44,787 nucleotides of DNA, from contig CAJNCV010000015.1 of NCBI GenBank assembly GCA_905221385.1, forward strand, positions 1-44,787, in the 5' to 3' direction. This DNA comes from a bacterium. Lineage in GTDB: Bacteria; Bacillota; Bacilli; Lactobacillales; Streptococcaceae. This document shows positions 6,798-14,630 of this stretch, piece after piece (position 1 is the first letter of the stretch; each line of letters starts with the position of its first letter). The position numbers and the translations under genes are program-made. The notes under the pieces were generated by a model that searched no databases, was not told the DNA's origin, and was given only the letters and a program-made list of their open reading frames with translations.

Positions 6798-8550
6798 ACG
6801 TATTACAGGAAAAGAGTGGGGAATGATTGTCCTTACGATTCTGTTCACTTGTTTGTCGGTCTATCTCGAGTTAGAGGTGCCGACTTACATTTCGCAAATT
6901 ACAGAATTACTGGGAACGTCTGGAACGCAGTTGGGTGAACTCTGGTCACCAGCTGCGAAGATGATTGGTTTGTCTTTATTGGCTTTCTTTTCATCTGTTA
7001 TGGTTGGTTTCTTTGCCGCTCGTGTTGCAGCATCCTATACAACCCATCTACGCACTGACGTATTTCATCGTGTTTTAGATTTTTCGCAGACAGAGATCAA
7101 GCGCTTTTCAATCCCAAGTCTCTTGACTCGGACGACCAACGATATTACGCAGATTCAGATGCTCTTTACCATGGGCTTGCAAGTGGTCACTCGTGGGCCA
7201 ATTATGGCTATCTGGGCCATTGGAAAAATCCTTGGGAAATCGGAATACTGGCTCTGGGCGGTCGTTGTGGCTGTTATTGTCAATGTTCTAATGACAACTG
7301 TTCTCATGACTCTGGCCTTTCCAAAACAATCGGTCATCCAAAAATTGACAGATAAACTCAATAGTATCACTCGTGAAAGTTTGACGGGGATTCGAGTTGT
7401 TCGTGCATACAATGCGGAAGATTACCAAGATAAGAAATTTGAAGCAGCCAACGATGAGGTAACACGTCTCAATCTCTTTGTCAATCGATTGATGGCCATT
7501 ATGAACCCCATTATGATGGCAATTTCCAGTGGACTAAGTTTAGCTATTTACTGGATTGGTGCCTATATCATCAACGACGCAAGTTTGACAGAACGACTAC
7601 CACTCTTTAGTGATATGGTGGTCTTCATGTCCTATGCTATGCAGGTCGTAATGGGATTCCTTCTCATGGGAGCACTCTTTATCGTTCTTCCTCGTACCTT
7701 GGTTTCGGCAGGACGTATCAATCAAGTATTGGATTTGCATTCTTCTATTGAAAATCCTAGTCAAGCACAGACAGCGGACCCTTCAGTTCAAGGACAAGTG
7801 GAATTCCGTGATGTGACTTTCCGCTACTCTAAAAACTCAGAAGCAGTCGTGGAACATGTCACTTTCAAAGTAGAAGCGGATCAAACCGTGGCTTTCATCG
7901 GATCGACTGGATCAGGTAAGTCCACGCTTGTCAATCTTTTGCCACGTTTTTACGACGTTTCAGATGGAGAAATCCTAGTGGATGGTGTCAATGTACAAGA
8001 TTACAATTTGGAAGATTTGCGCAATAAGGTCGGCTATATCCCTCAAAAAGCAGTCCTCTTTTCTGGAGATGTCAAGGGGAACTTGGACTTTGGCAAAAGC
8101 AAAGAAACTCCTCTAAGCGAAGCTGCTATGTGGCAAGCCCTTGAATTGGCCCAGTCTAAAAGCTTCATAGAGGATAAGGAAGCAGGACTTGCATCAGAAG
8201 TAGCCCAAGGTGGAACCAACTTCTCAGGAGGTCAAAGACAGCGTTTGGCCATTGCGCGTGCCTTGGCTCGTAAACCAGAGATTCTCATCTTCGATGCCTC
8301 TTTCTCAGCCTTGGACTACAAGACAGATCGTGTCCTTCGCCAAGAGCTAGCTGAGAAAACAAAATCCATGACCAAGCTCATTGTAGCGCAGCGAATTTCT
8401 ACCATTATGGATGCTGACCTGATCTTAGTTTTGGATCAAGGAAAAGTCGTGGGACAAGGCACCCACAAGGAACTTCTAGCTACCAACGAAGTCTACCAAG
8501 AAATTGCCTACTCACAACTATCGAAGGAGGAATTGGAACATGGAAAATAA
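6781..8550 (+). CDS. heterodimeric ABC exporter subunit 1 (degenerate ATP site)
   Basis: A 589-residue half-transporter with an N-terminal six-helix membrane domain (about 1-310) and a C-terminal nucleotide-binding domain. Walker A GSTGSGKST is at about 374-382 and the signature FSGGQ at about 481. Two catalytic features are lost. The Walker B Asp is followed by Ala instead of the catalytic Glu (FDASFSALD, about 505-506). The switch His is Gln (AQRIST, about 537). Such subunits pair with a canonical partner, here the next gene, and bind but hardly hydrolyse ATP at their own site. Translation is coupled to marR by a 17-base overlap, with GGAGGAG just before the ATG. The likely role is export of a hydrophobic toxic compound from the membrane. 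Confidence 0.92.
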   Translation: MKKLAKRITGKEWGMIVLTILFTCLSVYLELEVPTYISQITELLGTSGTQLGELWSPAAKMIGLSLLAFFSSVMVGFFAARVAASYTTHLRTDVFHRVLDFSQTEIKRFSIPSLLTRTTNDITQIQMLFTMGLQVVTRGPIMAIWAIGKILGKSEYWLWAVVVAVIVNVLMTTVLMTLAFPKQSVIQKLTDKLNSITRESLTGIRVVRAYNAEDYQDKKFEAANDEVTRLNLFVNRLMAIMNPIMMAISSGLSLAIYWIGAYIINDASLTERLPLFSDMVVFMSYAMQVVMGFLLMGALFIVLPRTLVSAGRINQVLDLHSSIENPSQAQTADPSVQGQVEFRDVTFRYSKNSEAVVEHVTFKVEADQTVAFIGSTGSGKSTLVNLLPRFYDVSDGEILVDGVNVQDYNLEDLRNKVGYIPQKAVLFSGDVKGNLDFGKSKETPLSEAAMWQALELAQSKSFIEDKEAGLASEVAQGGTNFSGGQRQRLAIARALARKPEILIFDASFSALDYKTDRVLRQELAEKTKSMTKLIVAQRISTIMDADLILVLDQGKVVGQGTHKELLATNEVYQEIAYSQLSKEELEHGK

Positions 8551-10300
8551 AAAAGTTTCGGTCTGGAAACAGTGCAAACCTTATATGGCAGGCCTCCAAC
8601 TCCCTCTCCTAATAGCAGTTGTGGCTGCAGTCATTTCAAGTATCATTACCGTTTATGGTCCAACTAAGATTAAAGAAATTACTAACTTGATTTCAGATGG
8701 CTTGACTACAGAAATCGACTTGGTAGCTGTGTCAAACATTGCTAGCTTTTTAGTGATTCTCTATGTATTTGGCGCCATTCTTAACTATACACAGGCCTAT
8801 ATCTTTTCAACGAGCATTCAGCATTTTTCAAAACGCTTGCGGACAGCAATAGCTGAAAAAATCAATCGTTTGCCACTTGGCTATTTTGACCGTCATTCAC
8901 AAGGAGATACCCTTTCGCGCGTGACCAATGATGTGGATACAGCAGCGCAATCTCTCAACCAAAGTCTAGGGACAGTTCTTTCAGCTAGTTTCTTGTTGAT
9001 TGCTGTCTTGGTGACCATGTTTGGGATGAACTGGATTTTAGCCTTGGTAACAGTTGTATCAACCCTTGTTGGTTTTGCGGCGGTTTCTGTAATCATGGCC
9101 AAGTCACAGGGTTATTTTAAAGCTCAGCAAAATAATCTAGCGGCCGTCAATGGTTATGTGGAAGAGATGTACTCTGGCCATAATGTAGTGACCAGCTACA
9201 ATGCAGTGGATACCTCCAAAGCGAGATTTGCAGGTTTAAACCAAGACTTGCATGATAGTATCTGGAAATCTCAGTTTATCTCTGGTATCATGATGCCAGC
9301 CATGTTCTTTGTTGGGAACTTTAGTTATGTCTTAGTCATCATCGTTGGGGCCGCGCTGGCGTTAGAAGGACATATCACTATAGGGATTATTGTAGCCTTT
9401 ATGGTTTACGTACGGACCTTCTCCCAACCTCTGTCACAGATTGCTCAAGGGATTACGAGCTTGCAACAAGCGAGTGCAGCCATGACTCGTGTATTAGAAT
9501 TTCTAGCTGAAGCAGAGATGCAGGATGAATCTCATAAGGAGAGACAATTGAGCGACATGAAAGGGGAAGTAGTCTTTGATCACGTGTCCTTTGGCTATAC
9601 ACCAGAGCGCACCATCATCCATGATTTTTCTGCGACAGCTCATGCAGGTCAGAAGGTCGCGATTGTTGGACCGACTGGGGCTGGGAAGACAACCATTGTC
9701 AATCTTTTGATGAAGTTCTATGAGCTAGATAAGGGAAGTATCCGCATCGATGGCGTGGATACTAAGGACATGAAACGCTCAGAAGTGCACGATGCCTTTT
9801 CAATGGTCTTGCAGGATACTTGGCTCTTTGAAGGAACCATTCGTGATAATCTCATCTACAACCAAACAGGGATTAGTGATGAACGAATGATTGAAGCAGC
9901 AAAAGCAGTAGGAATTCACCACTTTATCATGACTTTGCCAGATGGCTACGATACTGTTTTGGATGACACTGTGACCTTGTCTGTTGGACAGAAACAGCTT
10001 TTGACTATCGCTCGTGCTTTGTTGAAAGATGCACCGCTCTTGATTCTTGATGAAGCGACATCCTCAGTTGACACACGTACAGAGGAATTGATCCAAAAAG
10101 CCATGGACCGTTTGATGGAGGGAAGAACTTCCTTTGTCATCGCCCACCGCTTGTCAACTATTCGTAATGCCGATTTGATTCTTGTCATGAAAGATGGCAA
10201 TATCATCGAACAAGGAAACCATGAGGAACTGATGGCGCAAGGTGGCTTCTACGCCGACTTGTACAATAGCCAATTTACAGAAGACGAAGCAGAAGAATAA
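8540..10300 (+). CDS. heterodimeric ABC exporter subunit 2 (catalytic)
   Basis: A 586-residue half-transporter: membrane domain about 1-320, then a nucleotide-binding domain with Walker A GPTGAGKTT (377-385), Walker B ILDEATSS with the catalytic Glu at 505, and the switch His at 536 (AHRLST), all intact. Its signature is LSVGQ (480-484) instead of LSGGQ. In the dimer this weak signature faces the Walker motifs of subunit 1, so all the defects fall in the same composite site, while the other site is fully canonical. The start at 8540 follows AAGGAGG and overlaps the previous stop by 11 bases. A longer frame from 8504 has no binding site. Confidence 0.92.
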   Translation: MENKKVSVWKQCKPYMAGLQLPLLIAVVAAVISSIITVYGPTKIKEITNLISDGLTTEIDLVAVSNIASFLVILYVFGAILNYTQAYIFSTSIQHFSKRLRTAIAEKINRLPLGYFDRHSQGDTLSRVTNDVDTAAQSLNQSLGTVLSASFLLIAVLVTMFGMNWILALVTVVSTLVGFAAVSVIMAKSQGYFKAQQNNLAAVNGYVEEMYSGHNVVTSYNAVDTSKARFAGLNQDLHDSIWKSQFISGIMMPAMFFVGNFSYVLVIIVGAALALEGHITIGIIVAFMVYVRTFSQPLSQIAQGITSLQQASAAMTRVLEFLAEAEMQDESHKERQLSDMKGEVVFDHVSFGYTPERTIIHDFSATAHAGQKVAIVGPTGAGKTTIVNLLMKFYELDKGSIRIDGVDTKDMKRSEVHDAFSMVLQDTWLFEGTIRDNLIYNQTGISDERMIEAAKAVGIHHFIMTLPDGYDTVLDDTVTLSVGQKQLLTIARALLKDAPLLILDEATSSVDTRTEELIQKAMDRLMEGRTSFVIAHRLSTIRNADLILVMKDGNIIEQGNHEELMAQGGFYADLYNSQFTEDEAEE

Positions 10301-10303
10301 ATC

Positions 10304-10330
10304 AAAAGAAGGCTTGACGGCCTTCTTTTT
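10304..10330 (+). terminator. terminator of the marR-ABC operon
   Basis: A 10-bp stem AAAAGAAGGC / GCCTTCTTTT, six-base loop, ending in T. Confidence 0.85.
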
Positions 10331-10397
10331 CTGCACTATACTAGAAGACAAACGTCTCACCAGTAGACGAAAACAAGGTAATGAATGAGAATTATAA

Positions 10398-10901
10398 ATG
10401 AAAAATTATCAAGAATGGTATCAAAATATCAGCTCCAGACTCACCAGCCATCCCCCTCTTTTATTTCTGTTACGCAGTTTCAATCGTTTGATGACAGTCA
10501 CCATGCCCCTAGTCTACCTGGCCTTGCTAGTCACCACTTACCTGCAACTAGGATTTAGTCAGCAAGTTGGGATTTATTTGTTTATCCCTGCCTCGGGCTT
10601 TGCGATCTTGTCCCTGTTTCGTAAGAAAATCAATCACCCACGACCTTATGAAACTTGGGACATCCGTCCCCTGCTTGACAAGGATAGTTCGGGACAGTCT
10701 ATGCCTAGTCGTCATGTCTTTTCGGCAACTATCATCTCCATGGCCTATTTCCATGCTTGGACTTTGATCGGAATGATCTTGCTTATTTGCTCAGGAGTCT
10801 TAGCTTTGGTCCGAGTATTAGGTGGTGTGCATTATCCCAAGGACGTCTTGGTTGGCTATATTTGCGGTCTGTTGTGGGGGTTCCTTTTCTTCCTATTCTG
10901 A
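10398..10901 (+). CDS. PAP2-family membrane phosphatase
   Basis: A 167-residue membrane protein with about five helices. All three parts of the PAP2 lipid-phosphatase signature are present: K76-x5-R82-P83, PSRH at 103-106 and R139-x5-H145-x3-D149 with the catalytic His. The family removes phosphate from lipid phosphates, including undecaprenyl diphosphate in several bacteria, so a role in cell-wall lipid recycling is plausible but not shown. The ribosome binding site is weak (GAGA seven bases upstream). There is no convincing terminator before the LytTR promoter region that follows. Confidence 0.88.
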   Translation: MKNYQEWYQNISSRLTSHPPLLFLLRSFNRLMTVTMPLVYLALLVTTYLQLGFSQQVGIYLFIPASGFAILSLFRKKINHPRPYETWDIRPLLDKDSSGQSMPSRHVFSATIISMAYFHAWTLIGMILLICSGVLALVRVLGGVHYPKDVLVGYICGLLWGFLFFLF

Positions 10902-10925
10902 CATGTAAGTTAGGCTGGTCCTACA

Positions 10926-10994
10926 ACCACTTACGGCTTCAAAATGACCACTTGCTTTTTTGCCCTTGTATTCCTAACTTAGCTTTGATATAGT
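10926..10994 (+). promoter_or_regulatory. LytTR-type direct-repeat operator and promoter
   Basis: Two direct repeats, ACCACTTAC (10926-10934) and ACCACTTGC (10947-10955), start 21 bp apart, two helical turns. This is the spacing that LytTR regulators such as ComE and BlpR use. Eleven bases downstream is -35 TTGTAT (10966-10971), a 17-base spacer and -10 TATAGT (10989-10994). A 9-bp inverted repeat, TAAGTTAGG (10906-10914) and CCTAACTTA (10973-10981), brackets the whole region. Autoactivation by the next gene product is the natural reading. Confidence 0.7.
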
Positions 10995-11014
10995 AGAGTC
11001 AGAAAGGAGATGTG

Positions 11015-11461
11015 ATGAAGTTACGAATTGAGATTGACGGCAATTTAGAGGAGACTGAAATTGTCATCAAGACACCCACTTTGACAGATGAAATTGCAGA
11101 TTTGCAACGACTCTTGCAAGAGTCAAAGGCTCCGAGGTTGACTTTTTACAAGGGGACAGGTGAATATTATCTAGACCTGTCAGAAATTCTCTTCTTTGAA
11201 ACAGAAGGAAGCAAGATTTATGCTCATACCCAGAAGGAAGCCTATGAGGTTCGCCTCAAGCTCTATGAGTTGGAGTCCATCTTACCTCGCTATTTTAGTC
11301 GAGTTTCCAAGTCAACGATTGCAAACATCCGTCAGATTTACTCAGTGGACAAGTCCTTTTCAGGAACGGGCACCATTTCCTTTTATCAGACGCACAAGGA
11401 GGTTCATGTCTCACGGCATTACCAATCCCTCCTAAAAGAAAATCTAAGAAACATGAGGTAA
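11015..11461 (+). CDS. LytTR-domain transcription regulator without receiver
   Basis: A 148-residue protein whose C-terminal part (about 45-148) is a LytTR DNA-binding domain: LTFYKGTGEYYLDLSEILFF, then FSRVSKSTIANIRQI and VSRHYQSLLKENL. The N-terminal 45 residues are a short acidic segment, not a response-regulator receiver. Such stand-alone LytTR proteins are usually encoded with a membrane protein that inhibits them, as in HdrRM and BrsRM of S. mutans. The gene here overlaps in organisation with a LiaF-like membrane protein in the same way. The ATG at 11015 is chosen over the GTG at 11012 for its spacing from AAAGGAGA. Confidence 0.9.
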   Translation: MKLRIEIDGNLEETEIVIKTPTLTDEIADLQRLLQESKAPRLTFYKGTGEYYLDLSEILFFETEGSKIYAHTQKEAYEVRLKLYELESILPRYFSRVSKSTIANIRQIYSVDKSFSGTGTISFYQTHKEVHVSRHYQSLLKENLRNMR

Positions 11462-11466
11462 AAAAG

Positions 11467-12141
11467 ATGAAAAAGAAAGCATTTGGTATTGTTTTATTGG
11501 TTTTAGCAGCTTGGATCTTGCTGCAAGGAAATTTTGGCATTCCTTCTTTGGATGGTAAAATATGGCCTTTACTTGGTATCGTCTTTTTTGCCTACCAATC
11601 AGTTGAAGCTTTGCTTCGTCGTCACCTGACATCGGCAGTTTTTACCGCTCTAGTAGCCTTAATGATTGCGAATCATTTTTATAACATTTTGCCTATTCCA
11701 AACCAGTCTTTGTTTTGGGCTAGTATCCTAGCAGTGCTGGGTGTCGGCTATCTCACTCACTCAAGTAAGTTTTGGTATGGCAAAAAATGGTGGTACAGTG
11801 GTGAGCGAACAGTCATCACGGATAAGGAAGTCGCTTTTGGTAGTGGAACCTTTTATAAACAAGATCAAGATCTTGTAGATGACCAAGTGGAAGTCGCTTT
11901 TGGTGACGCAAAAATCTACTATGATAACGCAGAGATGTTAGGTGATTTTGCCACTCTGAATATCGAAGTGGCTTTTGGTAATGCAACTGTCTATGTTCCA
12001 CAACACTGGCGTGTCGATTTGAAAGTAGAAACCTCCTTTGGTGCAGCAAAAGCAGATGCTCCTGTAGCGCCGACTAACAAAACCTTGATTATCCGTGGAG
12101 AAGTCGCTTTTGGTAAACTTGGTGTTGTTTACGTCAAATAA
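11467..12141 (+). CDS. LiaF-like membrane protein with VAFG repeats
   Basis: A 224-residue protein. The first 105 residues hold three to four membrane helices. The C-terminal half is a repetitive beta domain in which the motif E-V-A-F-G recurs four times (EVAFGSG, EVAFGDA, EVAFGNA, EVAFGKL) plus one ETSFGAA, at intervals of about 22-32 residues. This resembles the C-terminal domain of LiaF and other cell-wall-stress proteins, and suggests a small beta-solenoid. The gene starts six bases after the LytTR stop, with its ribosome site GAGGT inside the end of that gene, so the pair is one operon. A role as membrane-bound partner or inhibitor of the LytTR protein is inferred from the arrangement. 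Confidence 0.82.
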   Translation: MKKKAFGIVLLVLAAWILLQGNFGIPSLDGKIWPLLGIVFFAYQSVEALLRRHLTSAVFTALVALMIANHFYNILPIPNQSLFWASILAVLGVGYLTHSSKFWYGKKWWYSGERTVITDKEVAFGSGTFYKQDQDLVDDQVEVAFGDAKIYYDNAEMLGDFATLNIEVAFGNATVYVPQHWRVDLKVETSFGAAKADAPVAPTNKTLIIRGEVAFGKLGVVYVK

Positions 12142-12159
12142 AAAAATATTTTAATTCTC

Positions 12160-12188
12160 TTGATAAATTCAAGAAAGTGTGATAACAT
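12160..12188 (+). promoter_or_regulatory. rpmB promoter
   Basis: -35 TTGATA (12160-12165), 17-base spacer, -10 TAACAT (12183-12188). It leaves a leader of about 50 bases that contains the 14-bp palindrome TATTAGATCTAATA (12220-12233) touching the ribosome binding site. Confidence 0.6.
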
Positions 12189-12246
12189 AGTACGGTATGT
12201 GGTGCTAGCACATCCGCTATATTAGATCTAATAGGAGGAAAACATG

Positions 12247-12435
12247 ATGGCTAAAGTATGTTACTTTACAGGTCGTAAGACTGTATCAGGAAACAACCGT
12301 TCACACGCGATGAACCAAACAAAACGTGCCGTAAAACCAAACCTTCAAAAAGTTACTGTTCTTATCGATGGTAAACCTAAAAAAGTTTGGGCTTCAGCTC
12401 GTGCTTTGAAATCAGGTAAAGTTGAACGCGTTTAA
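12247..12435 (+). CDS. rpmB: 50S ribosomal protein L28
   Basis: A 62-residue basic protein beginning [20 protein letters not shown], the standard L28 opening, and ending in SGKVERV. It is part of the large ribosomal subunit. Two ATG codons stand in tandem (12244 and 12247). The second is chosen to match the family start, with AGGAGG eight bases upstream. The gene has its own promoter and terminator. In many Firmicutes rpmB lies next to the asp23-like and fakA genes, as it does here. Confidence 0.97.
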   Translation: MAKVCYFTGRKTVSGNNRSHAMNQTKRAVKPNLQKVTVLIDGKPKKVWASARALKSGKVERV

Positions 12436-12443
12436 TAAAAATG

Positions 12444-12468
12444 AAAAGACCGCTTAGGTCTTTTTCTT
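12444..12468 (+). terminator. rpmB terminator
   Basis: Stem AAAAGACC / GGTCTTTT with loop GCTTA, followed by T-rich sequence. Confidence 0.85.
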
Positions 12469-12530
12469 TTGCTCTATAGATAAAACCATTTGAAAAATAG
12501 AGTAAATATCTGCCGATACAGCATTCTGCT

Positions 12531-12559
12531 TTTACACTTGGAATGAAATATGATAAAAT
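12531..12559 (+). promoter_or_regulatory. promoter of the asp23-fakA-lipoprotein operon
   Basis: -35 TTTACA (12531-12536), 17-base spacer, -10 TAAAAT (12554-12559), 29 bases before the start codon. Confidence 0.7.
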
Positions 12560-12587
12560 AGAGTATCAACTAGTTGAGGTAAAAAAA

Positions 12588-12953
12588 ATGACTGTAAAAA
12601 TTAATACAAAAGATGGTCAAATCGAACTGACAGATGAAGTGATTGCAACCGTTGTAGGTGGTGCAGCAACTGAGATTTTTGGTGTGGTCGGTATGGCTAG
12701 CAAAAATACCCTCAAAGATAATTTCCAAGCCCTTCTTGGTAAGGAAAATTATGCAAAAGGTGTTGTCGTGAAGGCAGCCGAAGATGGCAGTATTGCAGTT
12801 GATGTTTATACCGTCTTGAGCTACGGAACAAAGATTAGTGAAGTCTCAAAAAACATCCAAGAGCGTGTTCGTTTTAGTTTGGAAAACCAACTAGGAATCA
12901 CCGCTCAGACTGTGAATGTCTACATTCAAAATATCAAAGTTGTAGGAGAATAA
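12588..12953 (+). CDS. Asp23/Gls24-family protein (YloU-like)
   Basis: A 121-residue protein of the Asp23/Gls24 family: VIATVVGGAATEIFGVVGMA near the start and the C-terminal VNVYIQNIKVVGE are typical. Members are small, abundant, often membrane-associated proteins linked to envelope stress and, in this genomic position, to fatty acid or lipid metabolism. The start at 12588 follows GAGGT; an in-frame ATG at 12543 would overlap the -10 region of the promoter. The next gene, fakA, begins two bases after the stop codon, so the two are translated from one message. Confidence 0.92.
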   Translation: MTVKINTKDGQIELTDEVIATVVGGAATEIFGVVGMASKNTLKDNFQALLGKENYAKGVVVKAAEDGSIAVDVYTVLSYGTKISEVSKNIQERVRFSLENQLGITAQTVNVYIQNIKVVGE

Positions 12954-12955
12954 TC

Positions 12956-14623
12956 GTGTCAAAAATTACTACCAGCTTATTTCAAGAAATGGTGCAGGCT
13001 GCATCAACTCGTTTGAATAAGCAAGCTGAATATGTCAATTCATTAAACGTCTTTCCAGTTCCAGATGGAGATACTGGGACAAACATGGGAATGACCATCG
13101 AAAATGGTGCTAAAGAAGTAGCAGACAAGCCAGCTTCTACAGTTGGAGAAGTGGCGAGCATTCTTGCTAAGGGGCTCTTGATGGGTGCGCGTGGAAACTC
13201 AGGGGTCATCACTTCGCAGCTTTTCCGTGGATTTTCCCAAGCTATCAAAGATAAAGACGAATTAACAGGTCAAGACTTGGCTCTTGCTTTCCAATCTGGT
13301 GTCGAAGTAGCCTACAAGGCGGTTATGAAACCAGTTGAGGGAACTATTTTGACAGTTTCTCGTGGTGCGGCCATTGGGGCTAAGAAAAAAGCTGAGGAGA
13401 CAGATGATGCTGTGGAGGTCATGCGTGCAGCCTTAGAAGGTGCTAAGAGAGCTCTAGCTAAGACACCGGAAATGCTTCCAGTTCTTAAGGAAGTTGGTGT
13501 GGTAGACTCTGGTGGTCAAGGATTGGTCTTCATCTACGAAGGTTTCCTTTCAGCTCTTACTGGAGAATACAGTGCGTCTGAGGACTTTGTAGCAACTCCT
13601 GCCAACATGAGTGAAATGATTAATGCAGAGCACCACAAGTCTGTAGCAGGTCATGTGGCAACTGAAGATATTACCTTCGGTTACTGTACAGAGATCATGG
13701 TAGCTCTCAAACAAGGCCCAACTTATTCTAAGGACTTTGACTATGATGAATTCCGTAACTACTTGAATGAACTTGGGGACTCGCTCCTTGTTGTCAACGA
13801 TGATGAGATTGTCAAAGTTCATGTCCATACCGAAGATCCAGGTCTTGTCATGCAAGAAGGACTTAAATATGGTAGCTTGATCAAGGTTAAAGTGGACAAC
13901 ATGCGCAACCAACATGAAGCACAAGTTGAAAAAGAAGCAGCACAAGTCAGCAAGCCAGCTGAAGAGAAGGAATATGCTCTTATCGCAGTAGTGGCAGGTC
14001 CAGGATTGGCAGATATCTTCCGTGCCCAAGGTGTGGATTATGTCATCGAAGGTGGGCAGACTATGAACCCTTCCACAGAGGACTTTATCAAGGCTGTTGA
14101 ACAGGTCAATGCTCGCAACATCATCTTCTTGCCAAACAACAAAAATATCTTCATGGCGGCTCAGTCTGCGGCTGAAGTGCTTGAACAACCTGCTGTTGTG
14201 GTAGAAGCACGTACAATTCCTCAAGGTTTGACGAGCCTTCTTGCCTTTGATCCAAGCAAATCAATCGAAGAAAACCAAGAACGCATGACTGCAGCCCTTG
14301 GCGATGTCATCAGCGGTAGTGTAACTACTGCCGTTCGTGACACAACTATCGATGGATTGGAAATCCATGAAAATGACAATCTTGGTATGGTTGATGGGAA
14401 AATCCTTGTGTCAAATCCTGACATGCACCAAACCTTGACTGAAACTTTGAAACACATGTTGGACGAAGATAGTGAAATCGTGACTTTCTATATCGGTGAA
14501 GACGGAAGCGAAGAACTTGCCAATGAAATTGCCCAAGAAATCGCAGAAGAATTTGAAGATGTCGAAGTTGAGATTCACCAAGGTCAACAACCTGTATATC
14601 CATATCTTTTCAGTGTGGAATAG
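12956..14623 (+). CDS. fakA: fatty acid kinase ATP-binding subunit FakA
   Basis: A 555-residue protein. Residues 8-200 form the DAK2 (DhaL-like) domain with the Mg-ATP motif FPVPDGDTGTNM and GARGNSGVITSQ. The C-terminal part (LLAFDPSKS, PNNKNIFMAAQ) is the conserved FakA region. FakA phosphorylates exogenous fatty acids held by a FakB (DegV) protein, feeding PlsX/PlsY phospholipid synthesis; the product is an acyl phosphate. Older annotations say YloV or dihydroxyacetone kinase-like. The start is a GTG with TAGGAGA seven bases upstream. No fakB is in this window, which is normal because fakB genes are usually unlinked. Confidence 0.93.
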   Translation: MSKITTSLFQEMVQAASTRLNKQAEYVNSLNVFPVPDGDTGTNMGMTIENGAKEVADKPASTVGEVASILAKGLLMGARGNSGVITSQLFRGFSQAIKDKDELTGQDLALAFQSGVEVAYKAVMKPVEGTILTVSRGAAIGAKKKAEETDDAVEVMRAALEGAKRALAKTPEMLPVLKEVGVVDSGGQGLVFIYEGFLSALTGEYSASEDFVATPANMSEMINAEHHKSVAGHVATEDITFGYCTEIMVALKQGPTYSKDFDYDEFRNYLNELGDSLLVVNDDEIVKVHVHTEDPGLVMQEGLKYGSLIKVKVDNMRNQHEAQVEKEAAQVSKPAEEKEYALIAVVAGPGLADIFRAQGVDYVIEGGQTMNPSTEDFIKAVEQVNARNIIFLPNNKNIFMAAQSAAEVLEQPAVVVEARTIPQGLTSLLAFDPSKSIEENQERMTAALGDVISGSVTTAVRDTTIDGLEIHENDNLGMVDGKILVSNPDMHQTLTETLKHMLDEDSEIVTFYIGEDGSEELANEIAQEIAEEFEDVEVEIHQGQQPVYPYLFSVE

Positions 14624-14630
14624 GAGATTT

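Noticed and set aside
10902..11014. Terminator after the PAP2 gene formed by TAAGTTAGG / CCTAACTTA
   Set aside because: The arms are 58 bases apart with no T-run; the region is better read as the LytTR promoter.
12244..12246. ATG 12244 as rpmB start
   Set aside because: It would add one Met to the highly conserved L28 N-terminus; ATG 12247 fits the family. Spacing to AGGAGG allows either.
13550..14224. A 224-codon open frame antisense to fakA
   Set aside because: It lies wholly within a conserved gene, has no promoter or ribosome site and no recognisable domain; it follows from the codon bias of fakA.
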